From Patagioenas fasciata (lineage: Eukaryota; Chordata; Aves; Columbiformes; Columbidae): a stretch of DNA of 64,000 nucleotides. Both the position numbers and the translations under genes were made by a program. Position 1 is the first letter of the stretch; each line of letters opens with the position of its first letter. The notes under the pieces were generated by a model. That model had not been told where the DNA came from. It searched no databases and saw only the letters and a list, made by a program, of their open reading frames with translations. The stretch is taken from the NCBI RefSeq assembly GCF_037038585.1, contig NC_092520.1, forward strand, positions 13,957,001-14,021,000. The letters run 5' to 3'. Shown in pieces: positions 1 through 13,800 of this stretch.

Positions 1-3000
1 TGAGCAGAGCAACCTGTTGGTGATGCTTTGTCTAACAGAAGAGTAAAATCCAGTTCTCATGTAAACTGTACGTACACCTAAGGGCCAATAGCCCAGTTTT
101 GTTCATTTCTGCCACCCACCACATCAGAAGATTATCAGATTTATTTATTTTGCTTTGTTTCTGTTATCAAAACCTATCTTGGCTGCACCACAGATTATTT
201 TCATCAAGTAAGGCAAAGAGCTTCTCATCCCACATGCTTTGAAGTCCTCACTGGAGATAAGTGTTCAAATTCTCCCGGGTCAGCCTGGAACCCTACTTTT
301 CTGTCGCTTTTTATGTATTCTGACTATTAGTTTTTTTGTTTTTTTTTTTTTTTTTTTGCAAAACCGAAATGTTGCTGCTGCTATAATTTTTGCAAATAAG
401 TGATCCTGCACCACTAATGGTTCATTTTTAAAACGGAGAAAGACACCTGGATGTTGAAAAGAATTTAAGATGCCTTGAAAAATTCTTACGTGTTTCTTTG
501 AAGCCAATGAAAGGGGATAGATACTTAACTTAGATAGGCTGGATTTTCTTCTGGAGATCTTCAGAGTTACTGCTTTCTTCTCATTGTCTCTATGTGTCAC
601 TTAGGATGTTAACATCTAAGGATCACAGGTGTAAATGTTTGAAATGGAGGTAAAGCCAGATTTAGATTTGCAGGCACTCTGAAAGTTTGCAGCAGCTGGC
701 TGAAAGTGCATTTTCAGAACAGCCCATTTACTACTTAGAAGGCAGCTTTGGCCAAGGCTTCCAAGTTGTTAGTGTAACATGAGCCTGCTCACATTGAGCC
801 CCTCAAGAGGAATCAGTGGTTAGAAACAGTGAAATCAGTTATACGATCTAGATATCCTTTTAATATGACCAATGGCATTTGGTCTTTCTGGTATTGCTGC
901 TTTCCTAAAGTCCACCCCCTCCATTTTTTTAAGAAGACACTTCTCAGTGTTTTGAAAGGAAATACTGGTATTCTTGTCTTCTGGAAAGATTAGACAAGGA
1001 AAAGAAATAAACAAAGAAACAAACAAATAAATGAAAAAAAAAAATCCACTTTTAAAAATTTGTCATTGCAAAACTGAACTTCAGCTGCCTGGTTAGTTCT
1101 CCTCAGAGATGCAGGATGTGATCTTCTCTCAGCCTCCCTGTCCTCCTTCGAGTCCCATGTTTTCTATTTACATTGGTCATCAGAGGTCACAGTTGTGAGA
1201 CCTACTTCTCAGGAAAACAAAAGTGGTTTTCTGACTGCTTCTCATGGTCCAGGAAGATTGTGAAATGCAGTTTTGTATTAATCCTAGCAGAGGCCTCCTA
1301 GTACTTTCTGTCACTTTGGGCTTAAAATCTTGACTCCTAGTCCAACTGGTACTGAGTGGGCAGACTATTGTGGGCTAAGTAGGTGTTATCAAAATCTTTC
1401 CAAATCGGCCCATATGAACCTATGTCTCTTTGCACGCATGTGAATAAATGTGAGAAGAAAGATGCTTTTATAAGAAAGAAAGCAGAAAACAGCAGTTTCC
1501 CTCATGTACTCCTGCAAGTGAATACTGTACAGTAACTTACTTTCCTGTCAGTTTGGCAGGATATATTTTTTCACCAGTTTTATTCTCATGCTGAATTATT
1601 TCCCTAGTGTTTATAAATGACAGCTCTCTGTGTTGGCTTTTCTCCACACATTCTATATACTATTTGCCTTGTCATTAATAGTACTACCCATTTCCTTTTC
1701 AATCTTAATGGCATTAATTTTCTAGAATAGACTGAAAAACCAAGTTCCACAAAATGGGAAAAAGGAATAGCAGATGTGAAACACCAGATCAGTCATTTTT
1801 CCAGGAACATTTCTCAATCGACACAGCTTATATTAGCAGAGGTAGTCATTAGCAGAGGTGATCATTCTATCAGGGCCCTCAGAATAAACCAATCTAGATT
1901 TACTAGGCCTGAATATCTCAGACTTGATCTCTGTTCAAATGCGAATCCAGAGCAAACAATACAACTGTTCGTAAAGCCTGACTGTTTTGAAGCAAGGAAA
2001 GGATAAATCCCATATACTTTCCCCGTAATAAATTGCACTCATACAGGTTTGCAGTAGAAGTACACAAAAGTCAGTTCACGTCTTTGTTCAAAGTCACAAG
2101 GACCTCTTATCCTATAGGCACTTCCAGAAATCTATCAGTCTCCAAGGTGACCACTCCAAAACAGCTGCTTTCACACTGGGGGGGGAGTTTGTGTTAGATG
2201 TGTTGAGGTTAATTGGATGTGACATCCCTTACAATAAAAGATAAGTGTTATCTTCTGATAAGGTTCCGCTTTTTCTCTTTGGATACAGTAGATTGTAAAA
2301 CTTGTTTAGGTGCCTATATAGATGAGAATTTGGGATTGAGAAGAAATACAGTTATCCATATTTAAGGCTAATTACCCATCTCCACAATCTAGTCTGTCTC
2401 CTCTACATGCAGTTTATTTTGGGTCATGGTTTATCATTTTCAATCTCTTATTTTTCTTAGTGCTTGACTCTTACTTGAAGTTATGTTTGATTTTGTACAT
2501 GTTCCAATATAAATTAAAATGTCACTGTCACCACCTGCTTGAGCCTGACTCAGAACTGAGGTTTGTTTTACATTCAGATAAAATACCTCAAACCTAAATA
2601 GTAAACTGTAAAATCTCTCACTCTATGAGTGTCAATAGAATTTGATTCAAGATTAAGATCATTTTTTAGTGCAGTTACACATATTTAATGTATGAAACAG
2701 GAATATATTTTTCCTCTGCTGTGAAAGTTGGAGTTAAAGTGGCAAATCTATGTTGCATTCATTGTAATTACATTGTAATAGAAGAATATTGTGGACAAGA
2801 TAATATTTTTATGTATTCACTTGCATAATGACATGATTTATTTACCTATCTAGAGGGAATAAATTGAAATTACTTGAATAACAGAAGAAAAATTAGCTTG
2901 TGGTTAGGGCTTTGGTGTTGGCCTGAAGAAGTCAAGATTCAATGCCTGCTGTGTTGAAAATGTGTCTTGGTAATTTGGTCTCTACTTGCCTCAGATATTT

Positions 3001-3180
3001 TTAATGATAATGTAGTATTCTTTAGTGTGTAAACCTCCAAAGCTTGTCTTATTGGTGTATACTACACATGACAAAATCCTCTTTCCTGTTCTGTGTGTGA
3101 TTGTAGGTCATGCAATCTAGATCTGCTCATTAGCAAAACTCCCAGTGTCACTAGCAATTAAGCAGAAAGCTGATTACTTC
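1..3180. other. AT-rich non-coding stretch
   Basis: I see no gene, transposon or RNA gene here. Open frames are short, start in AT-rich DNA and resemble no protein I know. The only distinct item is a T-rich tract at about 331-357 (27 bases with one G), which could be an old poly-A tail read from the other strand, but no recognisable element adjoins it. Confidence 0.5.
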
Positions 3181-3670
3181 CATGGGTGTAGTAACATCAC
3201 TAGGATAGTGACCTGAGCCCTGAAAGTATCAAGGTCTCAAGGGCACCAATAGACCTCACCAGGGGTCTTCCTTCATTCCCTGTCCATGAGCCCAGAAGTC
3301 CAATTTCTAGCTCAGGTGGTGGCCATCATAGAAGTGCTGGTCTCCAGCTCTGACCCTGGCCCCATCTCCTGGATGGATGCTGCCTTGTCTCCAGGTCTGT
3401 CTCCAGTTGCATTTTCTTTTCTTCCTACCAGGGCTCCCTGGAGGGACCCCAGCCCTGGTTCATTGCTTGCCATGTCCTGGACTGTGGAAGGACCATGTTA
3501 CCAGTGCCTGGTTCTGCCTGCTATGTTTGGATGCTGTGACATGTCACCCTGCGGACTGTGTTGGGATCGCACTTGGCCCTTCCCTTTGGGAACAGCTATC
3601 TATTGCTGCACCCTGACAGTAGGATATTCCTTGGCAACCAAGACATGTCTTCCTGTTCACTGAAGCAGAT
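3180..3670. other. GC-richer block of unknown nature with overlapping open frames
   Basis: This block is visibly richer in G and C than its flanks and has few stop codons. It contains a 125-residue open frame at 3286-3663 and a 79-residue frame at 3377-3616 in another phase of the same strand. The predicted peptides are rich in Cys, Trp and Pro and show no domain I recognise. Two overlapping frames in different phases suggest base composition rather than coding. It may be an unrecognised repeat or LTR fragment, or just a GC-rich island in the local sequence. Confidence 0.35.
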
Positions 3671-3813
3671 TTTATACGATGCTGAATGACCATTTTCCAA
3701 ATTACTTAGTCAAGTCCTCAAAGGCTGTGTCTACGTAAACAGTTGCTTTCAGTTATGTGAAGCCTGTCAAATATGACACTGAAATGGTTAGGAAAGGAAT
3801 TGCTCAGTGAAGT

Positions 3814-3958
3814 ATCACAGTATCACAGTATCACAGTATGTTTGGGATTGGAAGGGACCTCAAAAGATCATCTAGTCCAATCCCCCTGCTGGAGCAGGAA
3901 CGCCTAGGTGAGGTCGCACAGGAATGTGTCCAGGCGGGCTTTGAATGTCTCCAGGGAA
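3814..3958 (-). mobile_element. Young CR1 LINE, 5'-truncated 3' end
   Basis: This is the last 145 bases of a CR1 retrotransposon. It is base-for-base identical to 29714-29858, the 3' end of the long CR1 in this window. It holds the end of ORF2 (the C-terminus reads [16 protein letters not shown]), the short 3' UTR, and three copies of the octamer ATACTGTG on the element strand. Full identity over 145 bases implies a very recent insertion or a shared source copy. On the plus strand a 14-base piece at 3940-3953 recurs at 3960-3973, exactly at the 5' truncation point. Open frames running on to 4260 are chance extensions into flanking DNA. Confidence 0.93.
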
Positions 3959-3989
3959 TTTTGAATGTCTCCATATAAAGAGTTCCTTC

Positions 3990-6084
3990 TCTCTGCTCTA
4001 AGAACGGCTGAGATGGGGTGCTTGGCATTACACACCGATGTAAGTGCTCCCCAAATACCAGCATGATCATCGTGGCATTCTTTAAAAAATACAGAGCCCC
4101 AATAAGGATAATGGTCCAATAAATGGGCTGCCAAAGAGGAAGCCATAAAGTTCCTGAGGCTGACATGTGGTGCTGTTTTTTTTTTGTTTTGTTTTAAATG
4201 CACAGCCTTAAAGCTTTTGCTTATCCCACCATGAAGTTTCAAGCTAGAAATCTTTAGCAACTCTTACCTTCTTACTGCCATTCATGACTGTACAACATAT
4301 AATACCTTTCATGCGAAGTCACTGGCAGAGGGGGTGTACCGAGTACTATGAACTAGGTAGATAAACACAAACTGTGGTAGAAATTGACCACTCAAGGTCC
4401 TTTTCAGCCTTATTTCTACGTTCTTGTGCCCACAAATCCCCTATTGGCCATTTCATAAAAAAAATATGAAAATCTGGCATCAAATTCTGTTCTAGATTTT
4501 GGCAATTTCCTTTTTGGCCATGGAGGAGGAAGAGAACATTAGCATTTTCCTGCTAGAAGTTATGTTTGTGGCAATGCCTTTCCTGAATGGTCACGTTCCG
4601 TAACTATTACTACAGCAATACGCACCAGATATGTTTCTTTTCCACTGAAAACTTGTCAAATGGCTGATTTGGTCTTCTATAATTGTGGAGGTCACATTGC
4701 TCTGCATTATTTCCTGGGTATTGCAATATTGTAGTGACTCTAAGACATAAATTTCATCTTTAATGTATTTTTGCTTGTTTTTTAGTTATTTTGAAGATCA
4801 GGGCTAATGTCTTTGACGTTTGAAAAGAATGAGGAGCAGCTTGTCCTGAAAAGAAAGGTGATTTGTTACTGGTGGACTGCCCCCAGGGAGGACGAGCAGC
4901 CAGATCCACAGATGGGATTATGTTTATTTGGTCCCTAATATACCAAATCCCAGTCTGACTCCCACAAATACAGAAGGTGGGAGGGAGAAGATGTTAACAA
5001 GTGCATTTTTAAATTGTCTACTAGGGGAGACCAGATTCAGAGCTTCAATATAATTTCAAAAAGTGGAAATTTCAATGGCAAATTTATTGGCTCACGCTTC
5101 TGTTAAGACATATTAAAAAAGACTTCTATCTTTCTAAAATGTTGATCTTCCATTGTGGCAACTTTTACCTTCCTTTCAACTCAACTCTCCTAGATTTTCT
5201 AGCATATTGGTCTTGGCAAGGGGTGACATTGGCTGAGAAAACCATCCTATGTCAGAATTATCCTGCCTCCAAACACACCCCTGTTTCACTAGCTTGCTTG
5301 CAAAATTTTATTGCATTTTGCTTTGAAGTTTGAGGTTTGATTTTTGAAATCTACTTTTTCACCTCTGGTTAATATTCTACAGCAATTTATGGGGATAAAT
5401 TATTTAAAATAATTCATACTCTTATGCAAAATATTCTGCCACAGTAAAAAGCCTCTTAAATCTTTGTTTAGATAGATGGATTAAAACCATTATTGTTCCA
5501 GTATCACTGAGTGTGGCTATTGCATGTTCCAAATACAGATTTTGATGAACACTGCTTAAGCCCTTGCCTCTATCTTGCTGCAGAGAAAAAAAAATCTGCC
5601 ATGAAGAAAAAAATATAGCCGTGGGCAAGAACAGAAGAAATTCCTGTAATACCTAAGCCTTGCAAGAAGAAAGAACATTTTCTCAACAAAACAAAAGTCC
5701 TATGTAGGAAAGGATGGGACTGATTTACTGCAAATAGAAAGCAGAAAGGATCACTAGGATCAATGTACCCTCCTCAGCTTTCTGTTATTTTTAATGGTTT
5801 ACCTAATGCTATTGAGAGTTGAATTTTCAGGTGTGGATATGATACTAATGCAGGAAATACTGCAAATAATGAAGAACACTGAAACTCGACTCAGAGGACT
5901 TAAATCATTTAAATGCCTTTTTCTAAGAGACAATGTAGAATAGCAAAGAATCCAATGAGGTAACAAATAGAATGTCACTGCCGTGTGTTACTAGGAGTTC
6001 AAAATAAATTCGGGGAGTTATTATGGAGATATTCCCCATGGCCTGCAACCCACTGTGCTTCTGTATTGGAGAAGGCAAACAGAA
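3990..6084. other. Non-coding stretch, nothing recognised
   Basis: AT-rich sequence without a recognisable gene or repeat. Open frames of 60-70 residues here match no family I know. Confidence 0.5.
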
Positions 6085-6193
6085 TTGCCAGGAATACAAT
6101 ATAAATTGGAGAAGATAGTATTATTGTATATAAAGTAGTTAGACTGCACCTAGAGCACTATAAACAATGCTGAACATCGCACCTAAGAAAAGA
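6085..6193 (+). mobile_element. Probable ancient CR1-like LINE relic
   Basis: The stretch TTAGACTGCACCTAGAGCAC followed by GCACCTAAGAAA has the layout of the CR1 reverse-transcriptase C-terminal segment that reads [17 protein letters not shown] in the intact copy. It is heavily diverged and the frame is broken. The preceding bases (from about 6085) also fit the old CR1 pattern. I cannot define its ends well; a profile search against ancient amniote CR1 models would settle it. Confidence 0.45.
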
Positions 6194-9100
6194 CATAAGT
6201 ACCCATGAGGGTGCAATAGGGAGCAGACAGATTTGGTCTCAAAGGCATTTGTCTGAGGAACCAAGGTGTGTTTTTAGTGGCTGCTATAAGATTTTTTGCT
6301 GATATAGCAGAGATTCTCCAAACTGTGAAAGGGATTAATGGAAGAGGCTCAGGCAAACCTCCTAAGTATGCATCAGCTAACCAGAGTTTGCCCGAAGCAC
6401 TATGGGAAGTTGGGCAAGCATCCAATGGGTTACTTTTCTCCATTTTTAGAGCTCCTAGTTGGTTCAAGAACTCCCTGTAGCAGATGGCTGCTGAAAGTCA
6501 CTGAAGTGTGAAATAGTTAGGAAATTCACTACAACCGTCAATACTGGTTGGAGGAGTGTGGTAGAGTTAAGGGTGTTGTGTGGTTCCCTGAGCTTGCAGT
6601 AGTCCACCTCTCCTGAGCAAGAACTTACCAGTGACATCTAACCCACTGCACAGCAACAGCATCCAGGCTGACCTTTTTAATGCAGCTTTTCTACCAGAGC
6701 ACCTCTGAAGGTGGTCAAGAGCAAATCAGCCCATTCTCTCAAGAAAAAAAGAAAAAAAGGAAGGTTATGGGTATTGTGGAGATGGTGGTTCTCCACATCC
6801 AGTTTTCTGCCTACTTCATGGTATAAGATTGATGTCAGAGAGACAAGATGGCCCAAGATCTTTCCAGGAGCATCAGACTCACCTATCACGAAGGTAGATA
6901 AGGTTGATAGACATCATGAAGTTCAGCCTGGACTTCATCTCTTGACAAGGGAAGCTTAAATATGAGGTCAAACCTTGGACTCAGTACCATGCAAGACCAA
7001 AAAGTGTAAATGACTTCTATATGTTTTTAGTAGAATTGTTCAGGGAGGAGTTGGAGTTCAGCAGGAGTTATTCCAGGTAGGAATAATAAAACTATGAAAT
7101 ATAGATACAGGAGTTCATCCCAACCTTCTTAGTGTTAACCTCTTTGTGCTTCACTTGTGCAGCAGAAATGCATGGAGCTGCAAGGACAGAAATGCTGCTG
7201 AGGGACCTTGTCATGATCAATGGCATAAGATGTGCAGTAAAACTAATGTCCCAAAACTGTGTGAGACCCTGAGATCCAAGCCATTTCTGAACGACACTGC
7301 TCCCAGAATATGTAACCCTGAAACACATATAGTAGATTTTCCAAATTATTTCAATTTATATTGTTTTCTATGGTTCTTTGTATAGGAAGAGATGATCTGA
7401 CCTTCTTTAATTCAGATTTGAGCTATAAATCCAATCACTCCTGTGGCTTTATGCCACACATTGTCATCTGCTGTGTCTAACTCAAGTAAGCATATGAATT
7501 TACTATCTATGCTCTTCTGCATTCCCTGTACTCCTCTTGTACATCTCAGATACACAGAGGGCTGTAGCACGGCTGCCAAGGGTCATCAGAAATCTTTGGC
7601 CTTCCAGCAACCAGGACACGTTTTTTGGCTGTCAGAAGCAGCCTGTCTTGTGAGGCATTTGCACATCGTGGCTGCCTGTGATTGCAAAAAAATGGACCTG
7701 GTGATCCTTTCAATTCTGGATACCACCTTTTCTCCCCCTAGGATTACTGCCTGTGGAACTGTACCAGGGGTTGCAAAATGATGGTGTAGAGAGCTCTCAT
7801 TTGGCACAGTGTGAGAAAAACGAAAATTCAGTATGGAGAAGAGTTGCTTTGACTGTGTTAAGTGGAGGCTGCAGTCATGGTGGTTCTCAACAAACCAGTG
7901 ATAACAATGGATATTTGTATGGAGCTTTTGCTGTCCAACATAGTAATATAAAATATTGGGGTTTGAAGGTATCAAAATAAGTCAGTAAAATATTGTTTTC
8001 TGAATCTTTGCTAGTTTTCATCTGCACGCTGACACAGGTAAGAATGATGGCATCTGCTGTACAGATGACATGCCTCTTCGGTGAGAGATGACAGTGCATG
8101 CACTGTCATTTAGGGTGTGAAAGTTCTTGATCCTCAATATATCTATTGCTTGAAGGATTTTCATGTCACAGCTATGGAAGAAATTACTATGCAGCAGAGA
8201 AACATTCAGACTTACTTTAAATTAGAGATGTAGGAGCTGGCAGAAGTCCAAAGCCTAGGTTAATTCACGCTGTGAGGCACTCTGTGTTGAAAGTGTCTGC
8301 TACTGGTGCCTGAGATAGCTCATTTGAAGCTGGTCTGTGCATTTCAGAGTGCTCTGCTGGAGAAGACATCCCTTTAGGGCTCTGACTGAGAGAGAGGAAA
8401 AGTTTGGAGTTCGCCCTTGGGTCTTGGGTAAGAGCAAACCTGGATTAAAACTTACATTCTGTGACAGTTCCTCAGGAGAATCTCAAAATCTTCAAGGTAA
8501 AGGAAAATAAAATGGGGCAGGAAACATGAGAACTGGAGCTGTGGCTCTGAGTCCTTCCCCTGCTGGTTGATCAGCTTGGTGGCAGACAGCATGTCATGCC
8601 CTTCCACTGCTGTGTCACAAGTGTCTCTGCTCTCCTCATTATGATCCTGACTGCCAGGCACATTTGGTGCTTTCACCATAGATCTCTTCCTGCAGCACGT
8701 TAAATGTAACTTATGTGAAAAAAAATACTGTTCCAAAAGTTGAAGGGTCAGATCATCTGGATACATGTCCCCAAGTATTTTTGTTCAGGAACAAAAGATT
8801 TGGCATAGCTCTGTGGCTGAATGACTGAAGATGGCAATATTGTGCCTGATTTTCTTAAAAAAAAAACCAAAAAATCCATCCCTGAAAATAAGAATTTTAA
8901 AAATCCAACAAAGAATCCACATAGAGTGGAGACCCTCATCAACACAAACCTTGGACTTCTATATTTCTGTATGATAGAAATTCACTAAAAGTAATTGAAG
9001 ATTTGTGTCTTTCTTAAATACAAAACAAGACAACATCATACAACATGCAAGGAAATGTTTAATATATATCAGAAAAATGAGTTACATAAATCCATGCACA

Positions 9101-10193
9101 ATAGGATTGCTTGACAGGTAATTTGTAACCTAATTCATAAAAGTCTAAAAACAATAAAAGATAAATATAGAGCTACATCTTAAAACTGTCAGGAAAAGAT
9201 TAGATAACTTATAAGATAATTGGCATTTGTGTTCTGATAAAGGCTGCTAAACAATTATTTCCTCTAAAAAATATGATCATGCTTTGAACAAATTGCCATC
9301 ACTGATCTGTGCAGTGACAGAAGATGTTTTCAGGTTTATTAGAGCTACATTTTAATCCAATAGCAGAGTTTTATTTGATCTTTGGTGGTCATAAAAAATG
9401 GGCTGGAAAAGTCTGGTACTTAAGTGTAAGCAGATATTAATCCCTTATGGGATAAACAGATCTATTGTTAGTTTACTGTGCTACTTTTACCCTTAGAGCA
9501 AAGTAACATACATAAAGAAAAATAGGTAGACAGCTACAGGCAGTAACATTCTTTACATTATTACTAAGCATGGAGGAAACATCAGATAAACCATATTAAG
9601 CTGATTGTCAGGATTCACTGAACAGTTTATAATAATAATGAACATGGCAAGATCTGAAAAGAGACAAAGTTCCTTGCATGCATCACCTCTCCTCTAAGTT
9701 TTGTAAAGATTCCTGGGTACCTGGGAGCTTTTCCAGATTCTTGATCTTACTGGGATTCCTCCTGCCAGACAGAGAGTAGATGGAAGGAATAGAAAGAGTC
9801 TGTGCTGGAACGGAAGAACAGAGAACTCTTACTGATTGTGTTAGATTAGGTTAAAGGACAAAAATTAATTGCAGGGCGTGACTGTCACTGCCAAATATCA
9901 GAGTCACGATGAATATGGGAGATATCGACTCTCACTGTTCCAATCATCTCAAATTCTACTCATGTGTCCTGAGACAGTCAATAGATGGACCATATTTCCA
10001 AAAAATGTATTTGTGTGCAATTGCAAAAAAATAGCTTATACATTGACCTACAAAAGACAATTGGGCTTTCTTGGGCCATGTGAAGCATAGAGAAGTTGTC
10101 CTGTCTGTGGAAGCTAAAAGGTCACTACCACATGATAGAGAACCAAAGGGAGAAGAACTGCCATGAGCATAGTACTGGTGGGAGATGACAATT
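6194..10193. other. Non-coding stretch, nothing recognised
   Basis: Mixed-composition sequence with many short open frames on both strands (for example 112 residues at 7443-7781 and 129 residues at 7586-7975 on opposite strands). They overlap one another and show no known domain. No repeat was recognised. Confidence 0.45.
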
Positions 10194-10880
10194 ATAGAAT
10201 CACTGAATCATAGAACTTCCTGAGTTGGAAGGGACCCACAAGAATCATTGAGTCCAACTCCTGTCCTTGCATATGACAACCCCACAGTTCACACCATGTG
10301 TCTGAGGGTGTTTGTCTAGTCTCTTCTTTTTCTAGTCTCTTCTTTGTCTAGTCTCTCTTCTTGAACTGCATCAGACTTGGGACTGTGACATGTCCCTGGG
10401 AAGCCTGTTCCAGTGCTCCACCACGCTCTGGGGGAAGAACCTCTTCCTAATGTTCAACCTAAACCTCCCCTGGCACATTTTCCTGCCATTCCCTCAGGTT
10501 CTGTCATTGGTTGCTAAAGAGAAGAGATCAGCGCCTGCCCCTCCTCCTCCTCTTGTGAGGAAGCTGTAGCCTCCATGATGTCTCCTCTTAGTCTCCTCTT
10601 TTCTAGGCTGAACAAACCAGGTGACTTCAGCCAATCCTCATATGACTTCCTCTCTTAAACCCTTCACCAACTTCATAGCCCTCTTCTGGACACTCTCCAG
10701 CAGCTTTATATCCTTCTTATCCTGTGGTGCCCAGAACTGCACACAGTGCTCCAGGTGAGGCCGCACCAGTGCAGAGCAGAGTGGGACAATCATCTCCCTG
10801 CCTGGCTGGCCATGCTGTGCTGGATGCACCCAGGACTAGGTTTGCCCTCTTGGCTGCCAGGGAACACAATGATTATCACT
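10194..10880 (-). mobile_element. Older CR1 LINE, 5'-truncated
   Basis: On the minus strand this encodes degraded ORF2 C-terminal sequence; the segment reading [18 protein letters not shown] (within 10638-10829) matches the intact ORF2 of this window. The plus-strand left edge carries decayed tail octamers (GAATCACTGAATCATAGAAC). The frame is broken by stops and indels. Inside it, at about 10315-10361, a 16-base CT-rich unit is present three times, which is a later local expansion. The right edge fades into unrecognised sequence near 10880. It is clearly older than the copies at 3814 and 29714. Confidence 0.88.
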
Positions 10881-13800
10881 TTCTCCTGCCTTGAAGTATA
10901 GATGCAGTTGTGTGCTAGAGGAACGTGGCCAGGTTGATCCCAGCTGACTACCTCCTTCCTGTAGTTGAGGGTGTGAGGTTGTCCTGCAGCTTTTGCACCA
11001 GCCTCATGGTGCAGAAGAAAGGTAAGATGCTTTTGATATGCAGAAGGCTGTGTGCAGCATGGGATGTATGAACTGGTTTGAAATCAGAATGAAGGTTATG
11101 TTATATTTCCAGTAGTTTGCATTTATAAGAGCATGAATTGTCCAGATATTTTAAACCTACCCTCTAAACTTCAGATGGAGATCTACTAAATATGATAAAT
11201 GCTTGTGGAGTTATTGCTGAAATGACTTCAGTATCTTGAGTAAAATGTTTTGGGAGCTTATTAGATTGGACTGGAACAGCTGTTTAATATATTCATGAAA
11301 GCTGTATTGATTGTGAGATATTTGTCTTCGACTCAAATGGTCATAGCTTCAAAAAGTAAGATGTTTTGAATACTTTTAATATTTCATTAATCTTTCCTCG
11401 GATTTCTTTAGGAATTTGAGTTCATGGATTGTTGTTTTACGTTAAAAATTGTTCAGAATTTAGCTTCTTGAACTGGTATTTTTTTACACTGTTTGTATAT
11501 TATTTTTTTCCAAAATGCAATATGCAAGACACTGGAGAAATGAAATTGATTTCATAATGGATAAGGCTTCCGAAATGAACAAAATAACATACACTAAAGT
11601 GTACCCCAGTGATATCAGAGCAGGACTCCAATTGTAGCACTTTTATACAAACTTATTAACATCTCACTGATGTCAGCTGATCTGTCAATATGATTAAGGT
11701 ACTTCTAAGAGTCAGTAAAGTGAATCATAACAATAAAAGTTAGCTAGATGTGTTCCTACATGAGTCATCACTGAATAAAATCAAGAATTTCTTCAAATTA
11801 CTCAACGACATTCCCCAGGTGCTGGTCTTATTTCCTATATTTTTTTCTTAAGCTGCTGTATGAAATATTGTAAGTAGCATGAATTCTGTGTTATGGACTG
11901 TACAGAATGCTCATTAATTGTGATTAATTGAGTTTTACTTTTGTATGGACTAAAACTATTCCACTTAGGGTGAAAACAAGCAGTTTTACTACTGACTTTA
12001 AACAAAGAAAGGAATAAGAGGGCTGCTTTTGATGTGCCAACTTTAAAGAAAATGTACCTATACAGCAATTAGACTTCAGTGACTGTACAGCTCCACTCCT
12101 TTCCCTCTTGCCCTTCTCTGGGGACATTAAATACCCTGTAGGAAGAGAATTTTGGCTGGTATGTTTCTCTTATTAAGGTGATTTGACAGAAAGTTAAGGC
12201 TACATTTACAGCATCTTAAAATCCCATAGTGCTGTCAGACCAATGTAAAACAGGGCACCGGGAAGTACAGTGCTAAAACTGCATCTCTTGTGAATAGTTT
12301 GTGGACCGTTGCCCCTGTTTTTACAAATGGGAAACCGGAATACAGAAAAGTGATTTCTGCTGTAGCTCAAAGCAGGTGCTCAAGAAAATATAGAATGGCT
12401 ACCTAGGAGTCTAGTGTGCTGTTTCTTAAGTCATACTGCTTTTATGACAAAAGTTGAGCTCTTTCTGTTGAAGTGTTCTGTAATTCACACATATATAGGA
12501 GCAATGAAGAATATTTCAATACCACTATGGGGTATTTGAGAAACCAAGCATTTTTCAAGGGGGAAAAAAAAAAAGAGGATTGCAGGTGTTCTACTGGTAG
12601 TATCTATCATCTCAGGCATCTCTTTCTTTCTCTATGTTTCCCTAAATGAAAATGTTTTTTTTTCCGATTATATATGTTATTGCAAGTGCCTTGGAAGAGG
12701 GGGTATCTTATTCATCAACAGAGCCTCACACATGGGGAAAAACTGGGGTTGCTGAGGGCTGACTGGAGGAAAGATATATGCAATCATATCTAGTGATGTT
12801 TCATAAACTGTTCTGAATAGGACTAGCACAAGAAGTGGTCTCTGGGGTTCCAGAAGTATCAGAGGGAAGAGATGTTTGCAGGCTTGCTTTCAGCATTAAC
12901 CTTTATCAGAAATATTGCTGAAGGTAAGAATGGCACAGGCCCAGAACAGGGCTACAATAATTCAGCACGACTTAGCTGAAAATCAGAGAGCTTTCAGAAG
13001 CTTGTTGGGTTGGGAATTTCAAATTTGAAAAGGTGAGAGGATTAAAATTTGGTGCTTATTTACTTTTGATTTGTGTAATATTTGCCTCTGTAATCAGAAA
13101 AGCAAATAAGTAAAAATAATAGACGGTAGGAAAAATATATTCCCTTGGGAGAACGTAAGAGCTGGGTATAGGTTAAAAAAATAACAATTAGTTTTCTACA
13201 TATTTTGTTTATCTGGGAGCATGATTATATTAATATCAAAGATACCTAGTGGTTCGCACATCATGAATGTGGACTGATAAGCAATGAGTGTTTGTAAAGT
13301 GCAGGGTGGAATTCTCATATGATTCCTGAGTCTGTGAATTTCATTTCTTAGAGAATGGCATAACTATTATAAAATATTTATAGAGATAGATGTATATATA
13401 AATACATACATACACACAACTCTTTTTGTTCTTATCTCAGAGTAAGAAATGATGACTAAGGAAAAATCCCACTCTAAATTCTTTGTTACTGGGAACTTCT
13501 GCTGCTGGAGTGAAGTTCTCTTTTCAGCAAAGCACATGAAAAATGGTTTATCCCCTTGGCAATCTTTTATCTTGATTGACATCAAGAGCACGCACCGCTA
13601 TATTTTAGAATAGATTCTCAGCCAGTTTGGATTGTCGCAGCATTGTGTAAGCCAATAGGTTTATGAGAGTATGCATTTTATGAGAATCTTTACCCATCTG
13701 CAGGATCAAAAAACTCCTGGTTACTAATTAAAAGTTGAAAACATGCGAGGTGGAATTGGAGGAAGAATGGTCTGAAACAGTTTGTGTCAGTGGCAAGATG

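Noticed and set aside
3831..4260. Two overlapping minus-strand frames of 111 and 118 residues
   Set aside because: Only the last residues ([16 protein letters not shown]) of the longer one are CR1 ORF2; the rest is flanking DNA joined by chance.
7443..7975. Opposing open frames of 112 and 129 residues
   Set aside because: They overlap on opposite strands, match nothing known and have no splice or promoter context that I can support.
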